DNA of 64,000 bases from Streptococcus pasteurianus (lineage in GTDB: Bacteria; Bacillota; Bacilli; Lactobacillales; Streptococcaceae), in the NCBI RefSeq assembly GCF_004843545.1, contig NZ_CP039457.1, forward strand, positions 1,144,501-1,208,500, written 5' to 3'. The translations under genes were made by a program, and so were the position numbers. The notes under the pieces are model-generated. The model was given only the letters and a program-made list of their open reading frames with translations. It was not told where the DNA came from and ran no database searches. Positions 1 to 7,869 of the stretch are shown in pieces. Numbering within the stretch: position 1 is the first letter of the stretch; every line of letters begins with the position of its first letter.

Positions 1-355
1 TCAACTCATATTCTTTATTATAAGGAAGCATTTTTCTTGCAGTCTCATCCATGCAGACAAACCCGCCTTTTTCATTGCCTTTTATGATACCTTCGGTACA
101 CATAGTGCCTGTAGCATCTATTTCCGCACGGCGGTTTACTTCTTTTAACTGCGATCCGTCTGCGGAAACAAACAGACCATAATTGCTTCCATATGATCCT
201 GCCGCCTGACTTTTCTGTAAATGAATTACCCCATTTCCCACAGTACTGATAATCACAAGCAGCATCGTAGTCAGACATATGGACATCATGATCAGTATAC
301 TTCTTGTCTTGTTCTTTTTGTCATTGCTATATGCAATCCTGCTTATTGTCTTCAT
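1..355 (-). CDS. ABC transporter permease, FtsX/MacB type (partial, N-terminal part)
   Basis: The reading frame starts with ATG at 355 and runs off the left edge of the window, so only about 118 residues are visible. The N-terminus is basic (MKTISRIAY, then KKNKTR), followed by one strongly hydrophobic helix at about residues 20-41 and then an extracytoplasmic stretch. That is the usual start of FtsX/MacB-like permeases. The ATG overlaps the stop of the upstream ATPase gene by 4 bases (ATGA), so the pair is translationally coupled and probably forms one exporter. The family includes bacitracin- and lantibiotic-type efflux permeases; substrate is unknown here. Confidence 0.75.
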   Translation of the reverse strand, partial: MKTISRIAYSNDKKNKTRSILIMMSICLTTMLLVIISTVGNGVIHLQKSQAAGSYGSNYGLFVSADGSQLKEVNRRAEIDATGTMCTEGIIKGNEKGGFVCMDETARKMLPYNKEYEL

Positions 356-1026
356 CTGAAATCCACCACCTGTCCGTCCTCAATCACCAGAATACGGTCA
401 GCGACCTGTGCAATTTCGTCATCATGGGTAATCATTACAATTGTCTGTCCATATTTTTTTGCTGTCATCTTAAGCAGGGCGATTACCTCATCACTGGTCT
501 TGGAATCAAGATTTCCTGTCGGCTCATCCGCAAATATAATCTCCGGACGATTCACCAGTGCTCTTGCAATTGCTACTCTCTGCTGCTGTCCTCCGGATAA
601 CTGATTTGGCAGATTATAAATCCGGTTTTCAATCCCCAGAGTTGCAATAATATCATTTACATACGCTTCATCCACTTTTCTTCCATCCAGCCCCAGTGGC
701 AGTACAATATTTTCCCAGACATTAACAGCTGAAACCAGATTAAATGCCTGAAAAACAAATCCGATTTTTCTTCTGCGGAAAACAGCAAGGGCATCTTCCT
801 TCATCCTGTATAAATCTTTCCCCGCTAAAGTAACTCTGCCTTTTGTCGGGGTATCAAGCCCTCCAAGCATATGAAGTAATGTACTTTTACCGGAACCTGA
901 CTTTCCAACAATTGCGACAAATTCTCCCTGCTCAATCTGAATGTCCACCTGATTTACCGCTTTGACCTGATTCTCACCTGCACCATAAAACTTACAAAGC
1001 TGCCTGGTTTCTAATATCACACTCAT
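352..1026 (-). CDS. ABC transporter ATP-binding protein (LolD/MacB/BceA type)
   Basis: A 224-residue ATPase. Visible motifs in order are Walker A (GKSGSGKST), the signature LSGGQQQR, Walker B IIFADEPTGNLD and the switch histidine in MITHDD. The ADEPTGNLD form is typical of the MacB/LolD/BceA subfamily that pairs with FtsX permeases. An upstream ATG at 1101 exists, but the ATG at 1026 is preceded by AAAAGGAGG at good spacing and fits family length, so it is preferred. It is coupled to the permease that follows. Together with the sensor kinase and regulator at 3.3-5.3 kb it resembles peptide-antibiotic sensing and export modules; that link is inference. Confidence 0.9.
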   Translation of the reverse strand: MSVILETRQLCKFYGAGENQVKAVNQVDIQIEQGEFVAIVGKSGSGKSTLLHMLGGLDTPTKGRVTLAGKDLYRMKEDALAVFRRRKIGFVFQAFNLVSAVNVWENIVLPLGLDGRKVDEAYVNDIIATLGIENRIYNLPNQLSGGQQQRVAIARALVNRPEIIFADEPTGNLDSKTSDEVIALLKMTAKKYGQTIVMITHDDEIAQVADRILVIEDGQVVDFR

Positions 1027-1150
1027 GTGTTGCCTCCTTTTCAATTCTGTAAAGCGTACCTTTTCAGCGCACTTTCTTTGCCTGTTTATATATTTGGTCA
1101 TTTTTTAACCTACGTCCAAATTGTATCAGGACAATCTTTCATTTCACTTT

Positions 1151-1194
1151 CAAAAAACGAGCAGAAATCTTACAGAATTGTAAGATTTCTGCTC
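1151..1194 (-). terminator. Intrinsic terminator after the CPBP protease gene
   Basis: A perfect 16-bp inverted repeat with a 4-base loop lies at 1159-1194 and is followed on the minus strand by a GTTTTTTG tract. It sits between the CPBP gene and the ABC ATPase gene, so it separates the two transcripts. Confidence 0.8.
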
Positions 1195-1280
1195 ACTTAA
1201 AATTTAACCAACATTAGTCAATCAAAACTACAAGTTGGATTGTCGTCATATTTTAGAACCTGAAAGTAAACAAAATATTT

Positions 1281-1937
1281 CTATAATACGTCAATAAGTA
1301 ATGCTAAATAGCCCACAATATTAATTAAAGAATGAAGCATTATTGATGCAAATACATTTCTATGTCTAACATAAAACAGTGTTAAGATAACCGATGGCAC
1401 AATATAATAAAAAAACTCAGGTATCGAAACTATATGAATACAATCGAAAAGAACAATCGAAATAACTGTTGTAACGAATAATACATATTTAGATTTTGTT
1501 TTTCCTATTATTCCATATCGGAAGGTCATTTCTTCAATTACAGGAGCCAAAACGCACCCTTGTATTACACTTAATATAACAGGAACAGAGGCCATTTGAT
1601 TTTTTACATTTTCATTATTAGCAGGCAATATCTCTACCCACACATTTTGAGCTATCCAAAGCATAACCAATGTTAAAACCAATTCTATTATCAAAGTTAT
1701 AATTAAACCTATATAATACTTTTTATCTGTTAATTTAGTATTGCGGATAAAATCCCACTCTTCTTTCAATTCTCTGTGAAACAACGCGATTACAATTAAA
1801 AAAAGTATTACATATACCATAAAGGAAGCCCATTCATCTGATATGATAGGTGCAATTAATTCCCATAACCCGAAATTAATTAAGTAAAAAAATAAAATAA
1901 CTGCAATTCGTTTCCATATTTTATTTATACTTTTCAT
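1281..1937 (-). CDS. CPBP family intramembrane metalloprotease
   Basis: A 218-residue membrane protein with several hydrophobic helices and the three CPBP (Abi/CAAX-like) motifs: EExxxR in VIEEMTFRYG, FxxxH in FDCIHI and HxxxN in HSLIN near the C-terminus. These residues coordinate the catalytic metal in the family. The frame stays open to 2123, but ATG 1937 has GGAG upstream and begins a typical basic N-terminus, MKSINKIWKR; the 60 extra codons look unlike the family. CPBP proteins often accompany bacteriocin loci as immunity or processing factors, which would fit the nearby exporter and two-component system, but no bacteriocin precursor is visible. Confidence 0.8.
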   Translation of the reverse strand: MKSINKIWKRIAVILFFYLINFGLWELIAPIISDEWASFMVYVILFLIVIALFHRELKEEWDFIRNTKLTDKKYYIGLIITLIIELVLTLVMLWIAQNVWVEILPANNENVKNQMASVPVILSVIQGCVLAPVIEEMTFRYGIIGKTKSKYVLFVTTVISIVLFDCIHIVSIPEFFYYIVPSVILTLFYVRHRNVFASIMLHSLINIVGYLALLIDVL

Positions 1938-2122
1938 AAAAGCGTTTCTCCATAAAATTCTAAGTAAACAAAATCGCTGTGCGATAGCCTGCCAACGCCA
2001 CAACACAGTTTTTGTTCTTTTATTAAAAAGGCAGTTGATTACTTTCTCAAAAGTATTTATTATTAAGCTAACACACAAAACAAAATACCAAGAAAGTTTC
2101 ACTGCATATAAAAACGATATCA

Positions 2123-2557
2123 TTATACCATTACAAATCCTACCTTCCTATACATACGGACAGCATAATTCATCTTTTGAACAGCTAATGATGCTTGTTT
2201 ATATCCTTCTAGTTTTAATTTCATTAGCATCTGTTTCATTAATTCTGTTCCGATACCATAGTTTCTATACCCTTTAAGAAGTGAAATTGCAAAAGACGGT
2301 GTTCCATTATCTATATGACCGTAATCATTCATAATCCGAACCCATACAGCACCAACAATCTCATCCGCAACTTGAGCAACCAAACATAAGTCTCCCTTGT
2401 TCCCACCAAAGTCCTCTATATATACCTGCAAATCTGGTTTGTTAATGATATCTTTGGACGGTGCTGGAACACCTTCAGGAATAAAAATTGCCTCGTATAA
2501 AAAAGTATCTAATATCTTATTTTCATCTCGTTTTAATTCTCTTATTGAATAATTCAT
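2123..2557 (-). CDS. GNAT family N-acetyltransferase (C-terminus possibly truncated)
   Basis: A 144-residue protein with the GNAT fold. The N-terminal part MNYSIRELKRDE is typical, and the acetyl-CoA loop motif is present as GYRNYGIGTELM. The protein ends soon after YRKVGF, where related proteins usually carry about 15 more residues. The following 185 bp up to the CPBP gene has no gene, so the last part may have been lost at a junction. Substrate is unknown. An eight-codon leader ORF and a hairpin lie just upstream, described separately. Confidence 0.75.
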   Translation of the reverse strand: MNYSIRELKRDENKILDTFLYEAIFIPEGVPAPSKDIINKPDLQVYIEDFGGNKGDLCLVAQVADEIVGAVWVRIMNDYGHIDNGTPSFAISLLKGYRNYGIGTELMKQMLMKLKLEGYKQASLAVQKMNYAVRMYRKVGFVMV

Positions 2558-2580
2558 ATAAACCTACGATTTATTTTTAT

Positions 2581-2607
2581 TCATAAATCAGTTGTCATTC
2601 CACACAT
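2581..2607 (-). CDS. Candidate leader peptide upstream of the acetyltransferase
   Basis: An eight-codon ORF (MCGMTTDL) is preceded by GGAGG at good spacing. It ends 23 bases before the acetyltransferase ATG. Its last codons form one arm of a 7-bp inverted repeat (GATTTAT / ATAAATC) just before the acetyltransferase ribosome binding site. This layout resembles translational or transcriptional attenuation leaders of resistance genes. It may be coincidental, since the ORF is very short. Confidence 0.35.
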   Translation of the reverse strand: MCGMTTDL

Positions 2608-2654
2608 AATGATTCCTCCGTTAAATATCGAATTGTGCAAAAGCCCAAGGACCT

Positions 2655-3071
2655 TTAATGTCCCTTATGCTTTTCTCTTTTCTTTTGCTGTTTCAACTCA
2701 AACATTTGCTGTTCTTCAGCCTCTTTTTTCTTGCGGCTTCTCTCTTTACGCTCCTGATTGTTCTGTTCCTGTTGTAATTTTAATGCCTGCTGCGATTTTG
2801 TGCCGATGCCTGTTTCCATCGTCTGCTTTTTTGCTTCTCGTTGCATACGCTTTGGATTTCTTTTTATATCCTTTACAACAGTTTCAACAGCCGGACTGAA
2901 TTTCAAACTAAAATAGTATTTTGGAATATATTCCTGCACTTCGTAATCCTTTGGTTCTGCACCAAATGTTACCTTTGCCACAGATAGTTTACCATCTTCA
3001 ATACGTTCAAATACACCTACCCAAAATGGTTCTTCAAAATATACCGTCAGTTTTCCACTTGCTTTGTCCAT
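2655..3071 (-). CDS. yjdF: YjdF family protein (DUF2992)
   Basis: A 138-residue protein. The N-terminus KLTVYFEEPFWVGVFER is the hallmark of the YjdF/DUF2992 family, followed by a middle region with KVTFGAEPKDYEVQEYI. The C-terminal third is highly charged (Lys, Gln, Glu repeats, likely coiled coil), as in Bacillus YjdF. ATG 3071 has AGGAGG seven bases upstream. The biochemical role of YjdF is not established; the gene is commonly controlled by the yjdF-motif RNA, which binds azaaromatic compounds, and a matching leader lies directly upstream. A response to toxic heteroaromatic compounds is a family-level inference. Confidence 0.88.
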   Translation of the reverse strand: MDKASGKLTVYFEEPFWVGVFERIEDGKLSVAKVTFGAEPKDYEVQEYIPKYYFSLKFSPAVETVVKDIKRNPKRMQREAKKQTMETGIGTKSQQALKLQQEQNNQERKERSRKKKEAEEQQMFELKQQKKREKHKGH

Positions 3072-3099
3072 AAGAATCCCTCCTAAAATGAATTGAACA

Positions 3100-3215
3100 A
3101 AGAATGGACAACCCGGAGGGGCAAGTTACTTACCCTATTTGCATAGGACGGCTGGGCTACCTACCAGCTCTAGTACATTTTTAATGTACATTGCGTTTTT
3201 ATCTTTGTATTTATA
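3100..3215 (-). promoter_or_regulatory. yjdF-motif riboswitch candidate (azaaromatic-binding RNA)
   Basis: The 5' leader of yjdF contains a compact conserved-looking block. Minus-strand reading gives an ACGCA element, a GTACATT/AATGTAC hairpin, then GAGCTGGTAGGTAGCCCAGC (a stem with GGTAGGTAGCC), an AAGTAACTTGCCCC segment and a CCGGGTTGTCC segment close to the ribosome binding site. This order matches my memory of the yjdF-motif RNA, and the downstream gene is yjdF. The 3' end lies next to the AGGAGG, suggesting translational control. Boundaries are approximate; a covariance-model search would settle it. Confidence 0.7.
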
Positions 3216-3323
3216 ATCAAGCCATATGGCACGATTAACTTATTCGGTCAATTCCGATTTGTAGCTGAGAATACTCAGCCCTTTTCTGCTGATAAGTATA
3301 ACAGAAAACGACTGTATTCTCAA

Positions 3324-4628
3324 TCAGAACCTGTCGAAGTCCTCCTGCGTTGCAAGTTCTGCATATTTACAGTCATCGTTTCTGCTCTCTGCATATGGTA
3401 ATTGAATCACAAACGTGCTTCCTTTTTTCTTTTTGCCAGAGGTTACCGTAATCGTACCTGCGTGTTTTTCGATAATTTCTCTCGATAGAAAAAGTCCGAT
3501 TCCTGTACCACTCTTTTCCATGACCTCCCTGGAACTTCCTCGGTAAAATCGTTGAAAAATTTTGTGATACTCATTCTGCGGAATACCAATTCCCTGATCC
3601 TCAATTTCCATTCTTACAAGATCGTTTCTTTTTTGTAACCGGATAAATATTTTTGAACCACACGGACCGTACTTGATTGCATTATCCAGAACGTTGATCA
3701 CAGCTTCACCAAGCCACCTTTTATCCTGCATAATCGTGCATGTTTCCAGCTCTTTTTCATAGTCAAAAACGAATTCTATTTCTTTCTCATCCGCTTTGGG
3801 ATAAATACGGTTTACAGCAGATATGACAGTATCCATAAGCGGAAGTTTTTTCTTATTAATCTGAATCAGTCCAGTTTCCATCTTGGATATTTCAAGAAGC
3901 GACTGCAATAATGTCTCCAGTCCATCCAGAGCACTCCGACAACGGATACGAAACTCCTCCTGTTCTGTGGCACTTAAGTCATTCTGCATCAGCACACTAA
4001 AACATGTATCCAAAGCTGCAACCGGTGTCTTTAACTGGTGAGAAATATCAGAAACCATTTCTTTCGTGTTCTCCTTTTCTGCCCGTGCTTCTTCCTTTAG
4101 CAACTGAATATGATGTCCGATTGCTTCAAGCTGGTCATTCAATTTTTCCAGTTCAGCGTGATTTTCCGTTTTCAGTAAATCATCAACTTTATTTTCACGG
4201 AATCTGATCAGAATTTCTTCTAACTGGTCTAAAATTTTCTGATGACACGCATCTTCTGTCTTCTTCCAATAAAATAAAATAATCAAAAGAAGCACGCATA
4301 TCACAGTGCTTACAGCACCGGTCACCATAACCTGATGCCGGAATTGCGAATAAAACACATTCCCTTTATCTCCCCAGTATCCATATTGCTCCAATAATCG
4401 CCTTCCCTGTTCGTTGGTTTCAATATCCTTATCCTTAAGCAATTCCGAAACAGCATCCAGCCCGGAAAATTTTTCCTTTGCTGCAATTTCTGTCATAAGA
4501 TTCATTTTATATTTATAATCTTCATAAAACACATACGTGGTAAAGCAATTTAATATTGCAAACAATAATATGACAGGCAATACCAAGGAGAGCACTACTG
4601 TAATCTTCTTGCGATATCTCTTTGTCAC
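3324..4628 (-). CDS. Sensor histidine kinase, two transmembrane helices
   Basis: A 434-residue kinase. One hydrophobic helix lies at about residues 10-33 and a second at about 102-121, enclosing an extracytoplasmic domain of about 70 residues. The H box is DISHQLKTPVAALDT with phospho-acceptor His near 197, followed by N box NVLDNAIKYGP, G1 DQGIGIP and G2 GTGIGLFLSR. I prefer GTG 4628, which has AGGAGG seven bases upstream, over an ATG seven codons earlier that would contain that ribosome binding site. The GTG overlaps the regulator stop (GTGA), so the two are coupled. It likely senses a cell-envelope signal and controls the exporter at 1-1026; that target is inference. Confidence 0.9.
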   Translation of the reverse strand: MTKRYRKKITVVLSLVLPVILLFAILNCFTTYVFYEDYKYKMNLMTEIAAKEKFSGLDAVSELLKDKDIETNEQGRRLLEQYGYWGDKGNVFYSQFRHQVMVTGAVSTVICVLLLIILFYWKKTEDACHQKILDQLEEILIRFRENKVDDLLKTENHAELEKLNDQLEAIGHHIQLLKEEARAEKENTKEMVSDISHQLKTPVAALDTCFSVLMQNDLSATEQEEFRIRCRSALDGLETLLQSLLEISKMETGLIQINKKKLPLMDTVISAVNRIYPKADEKEIEFVFDYEKELETCTIMQDKRWLGEAVINVLDNAIKYGPCGSKIFIRLQKRNDLVRMEIEDQGIGIPQNEYHKIFQRFYRGSSREVMEKSGTGIGLFLSREIIEKHAGTITVTSGKKKKGSTFVIQLPYAESRNDDCKYAELATQEDFDRF

Positions 4629-5314
4629 TGCCTTACCTCCTGATTCCATATATACCCAAGACCTCTGATATTCTTTATATAGACCGGTGCAGCCGGATTG
4701 TCTTCGATTTTCTCACGGAGTCTTCTGATATTGACAGCGATTGTATTTTCATCCACAAAATCCCCTTCCAGATCAAACACATTTTCCAATATTTGTGTTT
4801 TTGAAAGAACCTGTTTCGGATTCTGAAGAAAAAAAGTCAGCATTTTCAACTCCGTTTTTGTCAGACTGATTTCACGACTCTTTATCAAGACTTTCATTTC
4901 TCCTGCGATAAATATGATATCTCCCGAAATCATCTTTCCGGCTTCCTTTTTCTCCTGTCTGCGGCGGAAATGTGCTTCTATTTTCAAAAGAAGTACCGAA
5001 AGACTAAACGGCTTTGTAATATAATCATCTGCCCCTGCTTCATATCCCATGACCTGATCCATCTCCTGATCTAGTGCTGTAAGACAAATAATGTATGTAT
5101 TATAATTGCATCTCATCCACCTTACAAATTCCAGTCCATTTCCATCCGGAAGATTCACATCACAAATGGTAACATCCACATTATTATCACTTGCAATTCT
5201 TTTCGCTTTTTTCATTGATTCTGCTGAAAAAACCTCATATCCGGATTTTTTCAGTGAGAATGTAATTCCACGATTTAAATTTTCATCATCTTCAACCACG
5301 AGTATACCTGGCAT
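4625..5314 (-). CDS. OmpR-family response regulator
   Basis: A 229-residue regulator. The receiver domain covers about residues 1-120 with acidic pair E8/D9, phospho-acceptor D52 (ICDVNLPDG), T80 region CLTALD and K102 in ITKPF. A C-terminal winged helix (about 130-225) carries the typical LTKTELKML and VNIRRLREKIE segments. It is the first gene of a two-gene unit and overlaps the kinase start. The partner kinase follows immediately, as is usual for two-component systems. Confidence 0.92.
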   Translation of the reverse strand: MPGILVVEDDENLNRGITFSLKKSGYEVFSAESMKKAKRIASDNNVDVTICDVNLPDGNGLEFVRWMRCNYNTYIICLTALDQEMDQVMGYEAGADDYITKPFSLSVLLLKIEAHFRRRQEKKEAGKMISGDIIFIAGEMKVLIKSREISLTKTELKMLTFFLQNPKQVLSKTQILENVFDLEGDFVDENTIAVNIRRLREKIEDNPAAPVYIKNIRGLGYIWNQEVRQ

Positions 5315-5414
5315 AGCATATGCACCTCTCTTTGTTAACTATTTCTCCTCTTCGTTAAGACCTAGTTCATTACCTCTGTCAATTCCGATTTATCCAATTA
5401 AGACAACTGAAATT

Positions 5415-5793
5415 TTATTCTTTGTCGTTCAAAAGATTATTTACTCTTTCACCTGGAAATCTGTCTTCAATGTCAATTATTTCAAACAAATTTAGGGGTA
5501 ATTCTTTCTCTCCAATCAGAGTAAGATATTCATTAATAGCTCTGCGATCAATCATAATTTTCCCATGACCGTCCCAATGACGATTGCTCTCTCTTTTTCA
5601 AGCCAGAAATCCAATATTCATCGCCGTTTTCAATATCTACATAGTTAGAATAACCACCATTATATTTTTGAAAAGCATGGTCATTAAAGTAAATGGTTTT
5701 CTTGGCTTTTGAAGTTTTCACATATCCAATCCATGCTGGACCATCATCAGAATATCCTGTTTTTAGTTCAATATACATTAAATCTTTAATCAT
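5415..5793 (-). pseudogene. Small conserved hypothetical protein, frameshifted
   Basis: Translation begins at ATG 5793 with a good AGGAG site and gives MIKDLMYIELKTGY... up to YWISGLKK. The frame then degenerates and stops at 5548. In the neighbouring frame the protein resumes as ESNRHWDGHGKIMIDRRA and ends NNLLNDKE at 5415. The switch falls at a run of five T on the plus strand (5594-5598), typical of a one-base slippage. Intact length would be about 125 residues. I do not recognise a function; the tryptophan- and glycine-rich sequence is soluble and lies between tnpW and the two-component system in the mobile element. Confidence 0.65.
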
Positions 5794-5870
5794 TTATATC
5801 ACTCCTAAATTACGATTTGTTACTCACATAATATCATACTTCTCCTACAATTACATCTATCTATTTTTCA

Positions 5871-6041
5871 TTATACTTCCATTCTGCTTGCTTCCATCAC
5901 CAGCATCCGGTTGTTCTTCTCCTGCATGGTTTCTTTCGCATCTTCATTGAAATGATAGCGGACAACATACACTGTCTGTCCGATCTTCTTTGTAAAAGTG
6001 TGTCCCTGTGTCTCTGTATTCATCATTTTTTCCATAATCAT
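5871..6041 (-). CDS. TnpW-like small transposon-encoded protein
   Basis: A 56-residue ORF with AAGGA before ATG 6041. The sequence HTFTKKIGQTVYVVRYHFNE followed by MQEKNNRM matches the small TnpW proteins carried by Tn4451-like and other Clostridia conjugative elements. It lies in a typical place, between a VirE-like gene and cargo genes. Function is unknown in the family. A longer frame covering 5944-6285 on the same strand has no family resemblance and is treated as a shadow. Confidence 0.7.
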   Translation of the reverse strand: MIMEKMMNTETQGHTFTKKIGQTVYVVRYHFNEDAKETMQEKNNRMLVMEASRMEV

Positions 6042-6110
6042 CAAATTCCTTTCTTCTATGCCCGACAGAGAGAGGTTCGTATTGTCTCTGCCGGAAGTTT
6101 ATCTGTAAAC

Positions 6111-6275
6111 TGTCAACATAAATGTCAACATGAGGGTTCAAACTTCTTATAGAATGTTTTTTCTTGTCTTCCAAATACATCCCAAGAGTTTTTTGAATAT
6201 CTTTGTTGACAACTGGTAAAATATCAAAATCACCAGTAAATATAAGGATTTCAGCTGTCAACAAGAATGTCAACA
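6111..6275. repeat. Spaced TGTCAACA repeats
   Basis: TGTCAACA occurs at 6111-6118, 6123-6130, 6256-6263 and 6268-6275, with an inverted copy TGTTGACA at 6204-6211. Both direct pairs have exactly the same 12-base period. The stretch between tnpW and the VirE-like gene (6042-6319) otherwise holds no convincing gene. The array could be operator or origin iterons for an element-encoded DNA-binding protein; this is inference from spacing only. Confidence 0.5.
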
Positions 6276-6319
6276 AGCGATCCATTTTCGGGAAAATCGA
6301 CAGCTTTCCGGTGCTAAAA

Positions 6320-7620
6320 TCAGCATTTCTCTCTGTCGGTCAGGTCAAATGGAAGTTCTAACTGCTCTGCCTTTGTCAGCTTCGTAAATCCGTCTTTATC
6401 CGGTTCGTTGACACTCTCATCCTCCTTTCCTTCCCGAATCCAGCTCCGTTGTCTGCCATAACCTTCTTTTTCAAATCTGTGGACTCCGGCTCTCTTCCAG
6501 CCTGTGATCTGGGTATCCATGATTGAACAGATCTCATTGGTCTCAAATTTCTTCGGTTCCCGGTCAAAACGGTCAAAGGCTTCCTTCCAGATCTGCACTG
6601 AACATACATGGGTTCCCTTGTAGGCATCCAGCCACCCCTGAATCGTTCCTGCCATGGTATCTTCCTGTGTGAACTGTTTCCGGTATTCATTGATTTCCTG
6701 TTCCATTTCTTTTGAGAACCTCAACAGACTGTTTTTATTTTCCGTTGTCCAGTAGATACCATGGCTTCTGCCCACAGCTGGTCAAAATAGGCTCAGGCTT
6801 CTTTCTCATCATCTAGGATATGCTTCTCTGCCTTGCTGCTGTCTATGGCAATCGGCAGGAAACGTCTTGCCCCGGTACGGTCAAAGGGAATGAACTGCCT
6901 TGTATTCGCTGATCCGGCGAAGAGACACTGACGCTTCCGGTCTTCCGCATATTTTGCATAGGGATCACGGTAAGTATCTTTCTGTCTGGTCAGGAATGAT
7001 TTGATCTCTTCATTATTTCTTGCACTGATCGTTGCGACCATCCCCGGCATTTCTATGATCCAGTGTCCCCGCAGATGTTCATAGATTTTATTATCGCCAA
7101 GGTTTCGCAAGTCATCGGAAAACCAGTCATCATTTAAGACAAGGAATCGGAAAAAAGTAGATTTCCCGGCTCCCTGCTGACCGACCAGACAGAGCATTTC
7201 ATCCGCTTTGCATCCGGGACGGTAGATCCTGCTCAACGCTTCCATGAGGAAATGCTTCATTACCTCATACACAAAGTCTGAAGCATCCGCTCCCATATAC
7301 CGTTGCAGGACATACCGAATCCTCTCCTGCCCGTCCCATTTCAGTTCTTCCAGATATTCACAGATTGGATGATATGCCCGGTTTTTCGCTTCTATCCTCA
7401 ATGCTTTATCCATACAGTTTTCACTGCAAAGACCGTAATAGCGTTCACAGTAATAGTAGTAATACGTCCTTGCATCATCATCCAGCTTACAGATCTCGTC
7501 ATTCCACCAGAGAATCTTTACAATATCAATCCGTCCGGTCAGTTCGTTGTATTTCAGGCTCTCACTAATATATGGATCATTTCTCAATACAAGCACATAA
7601 TTATCCACGGTTGCTTTCAC
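6320..7620 (-). pseudogene. VirE/VapE-family ATPase, N-truncated, with nonsense and frameshift mutations
   Basis: The 5' part (7620-6793) encodes the VirE-like P-loop ATPase domain with Walker A LVGQQGAGKSTFFRFL and a conserved DDWFSDDL segment. At 6793 a TGA interrupts EKEA*AYFDQLWAEAM, most simply an Arg codon mutated to stop. About 50 bases further on one base is missing, and the frame continues as GIYWTTENKNSLLRFSKEM to the stop at 6320. The N-terminal part of the family (about 150 residues or more) is absent; the frame ends at the IS110 element. Such proteins are replication or mobilisation-associated helicase-like factors in integrative elements. It is almost surely inactive. Confidence 0.8.
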
Positions 7621-7639
7621 CGCTCCTTATATTATATTT

Positions 7640-7869
7640 AGTGCAGTTAGCTACTGCCAAAGCCCAAGTGTTATACTTGGAAAAAGCCACTGTGGATTAG
7701 TTCATTACTCCAATCGCTTTGACGATTTCAGAAAGGTTCTAAACACAGCTTTTTGTTTTCATTGGTAATGAGTTTGATAATGCTAGATGTTTAATCTTCA
7801 GTAAGGTGACAAGGCAAAAAGTAAGTGGATACCAAGTAGGCTTAATACTTAATATCTGGAGGTACTCTT
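7640..7869 (+). ncRNA. Candidate IS110 bridge RNA region
   Basis: The 230-base stretch between the left end of the IS110 element and its transposase has no ORF. It contains clear hairpin potential, for example CCAAGT/ACTTGG around 7663-7679. IS110-subgroup elements encode a bridge RNA in this left-end noncoding region that pairs with donor and target DNA. Identification here rests on position and element family only; exact ends and loops were not resolved. Confidence 0.45.

Noticed and set aside
3264..3335. Nested inverted repeats (GAGAATAC/GTATTCTC and TTTTCTG/CAGAAAA) at the kinase 3' end
   Set aside because: Probably a terminator remnant; no T tract follows and the kinase stop lies inside it, so no separate function is claimed.
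6111..6275. TGTCAACA repeats as a CRISPR array
   Set aside because: Repeats are only 8 bases, with unequal spacing between pairs, and no cas genes are present.
5944..6285. 113-codon minus-strand frame over the TGTCAACA repeats
   Set aside because: It overlaps tnpW in another frame, lacks a ribosome binding site, and its sequence has no family features.
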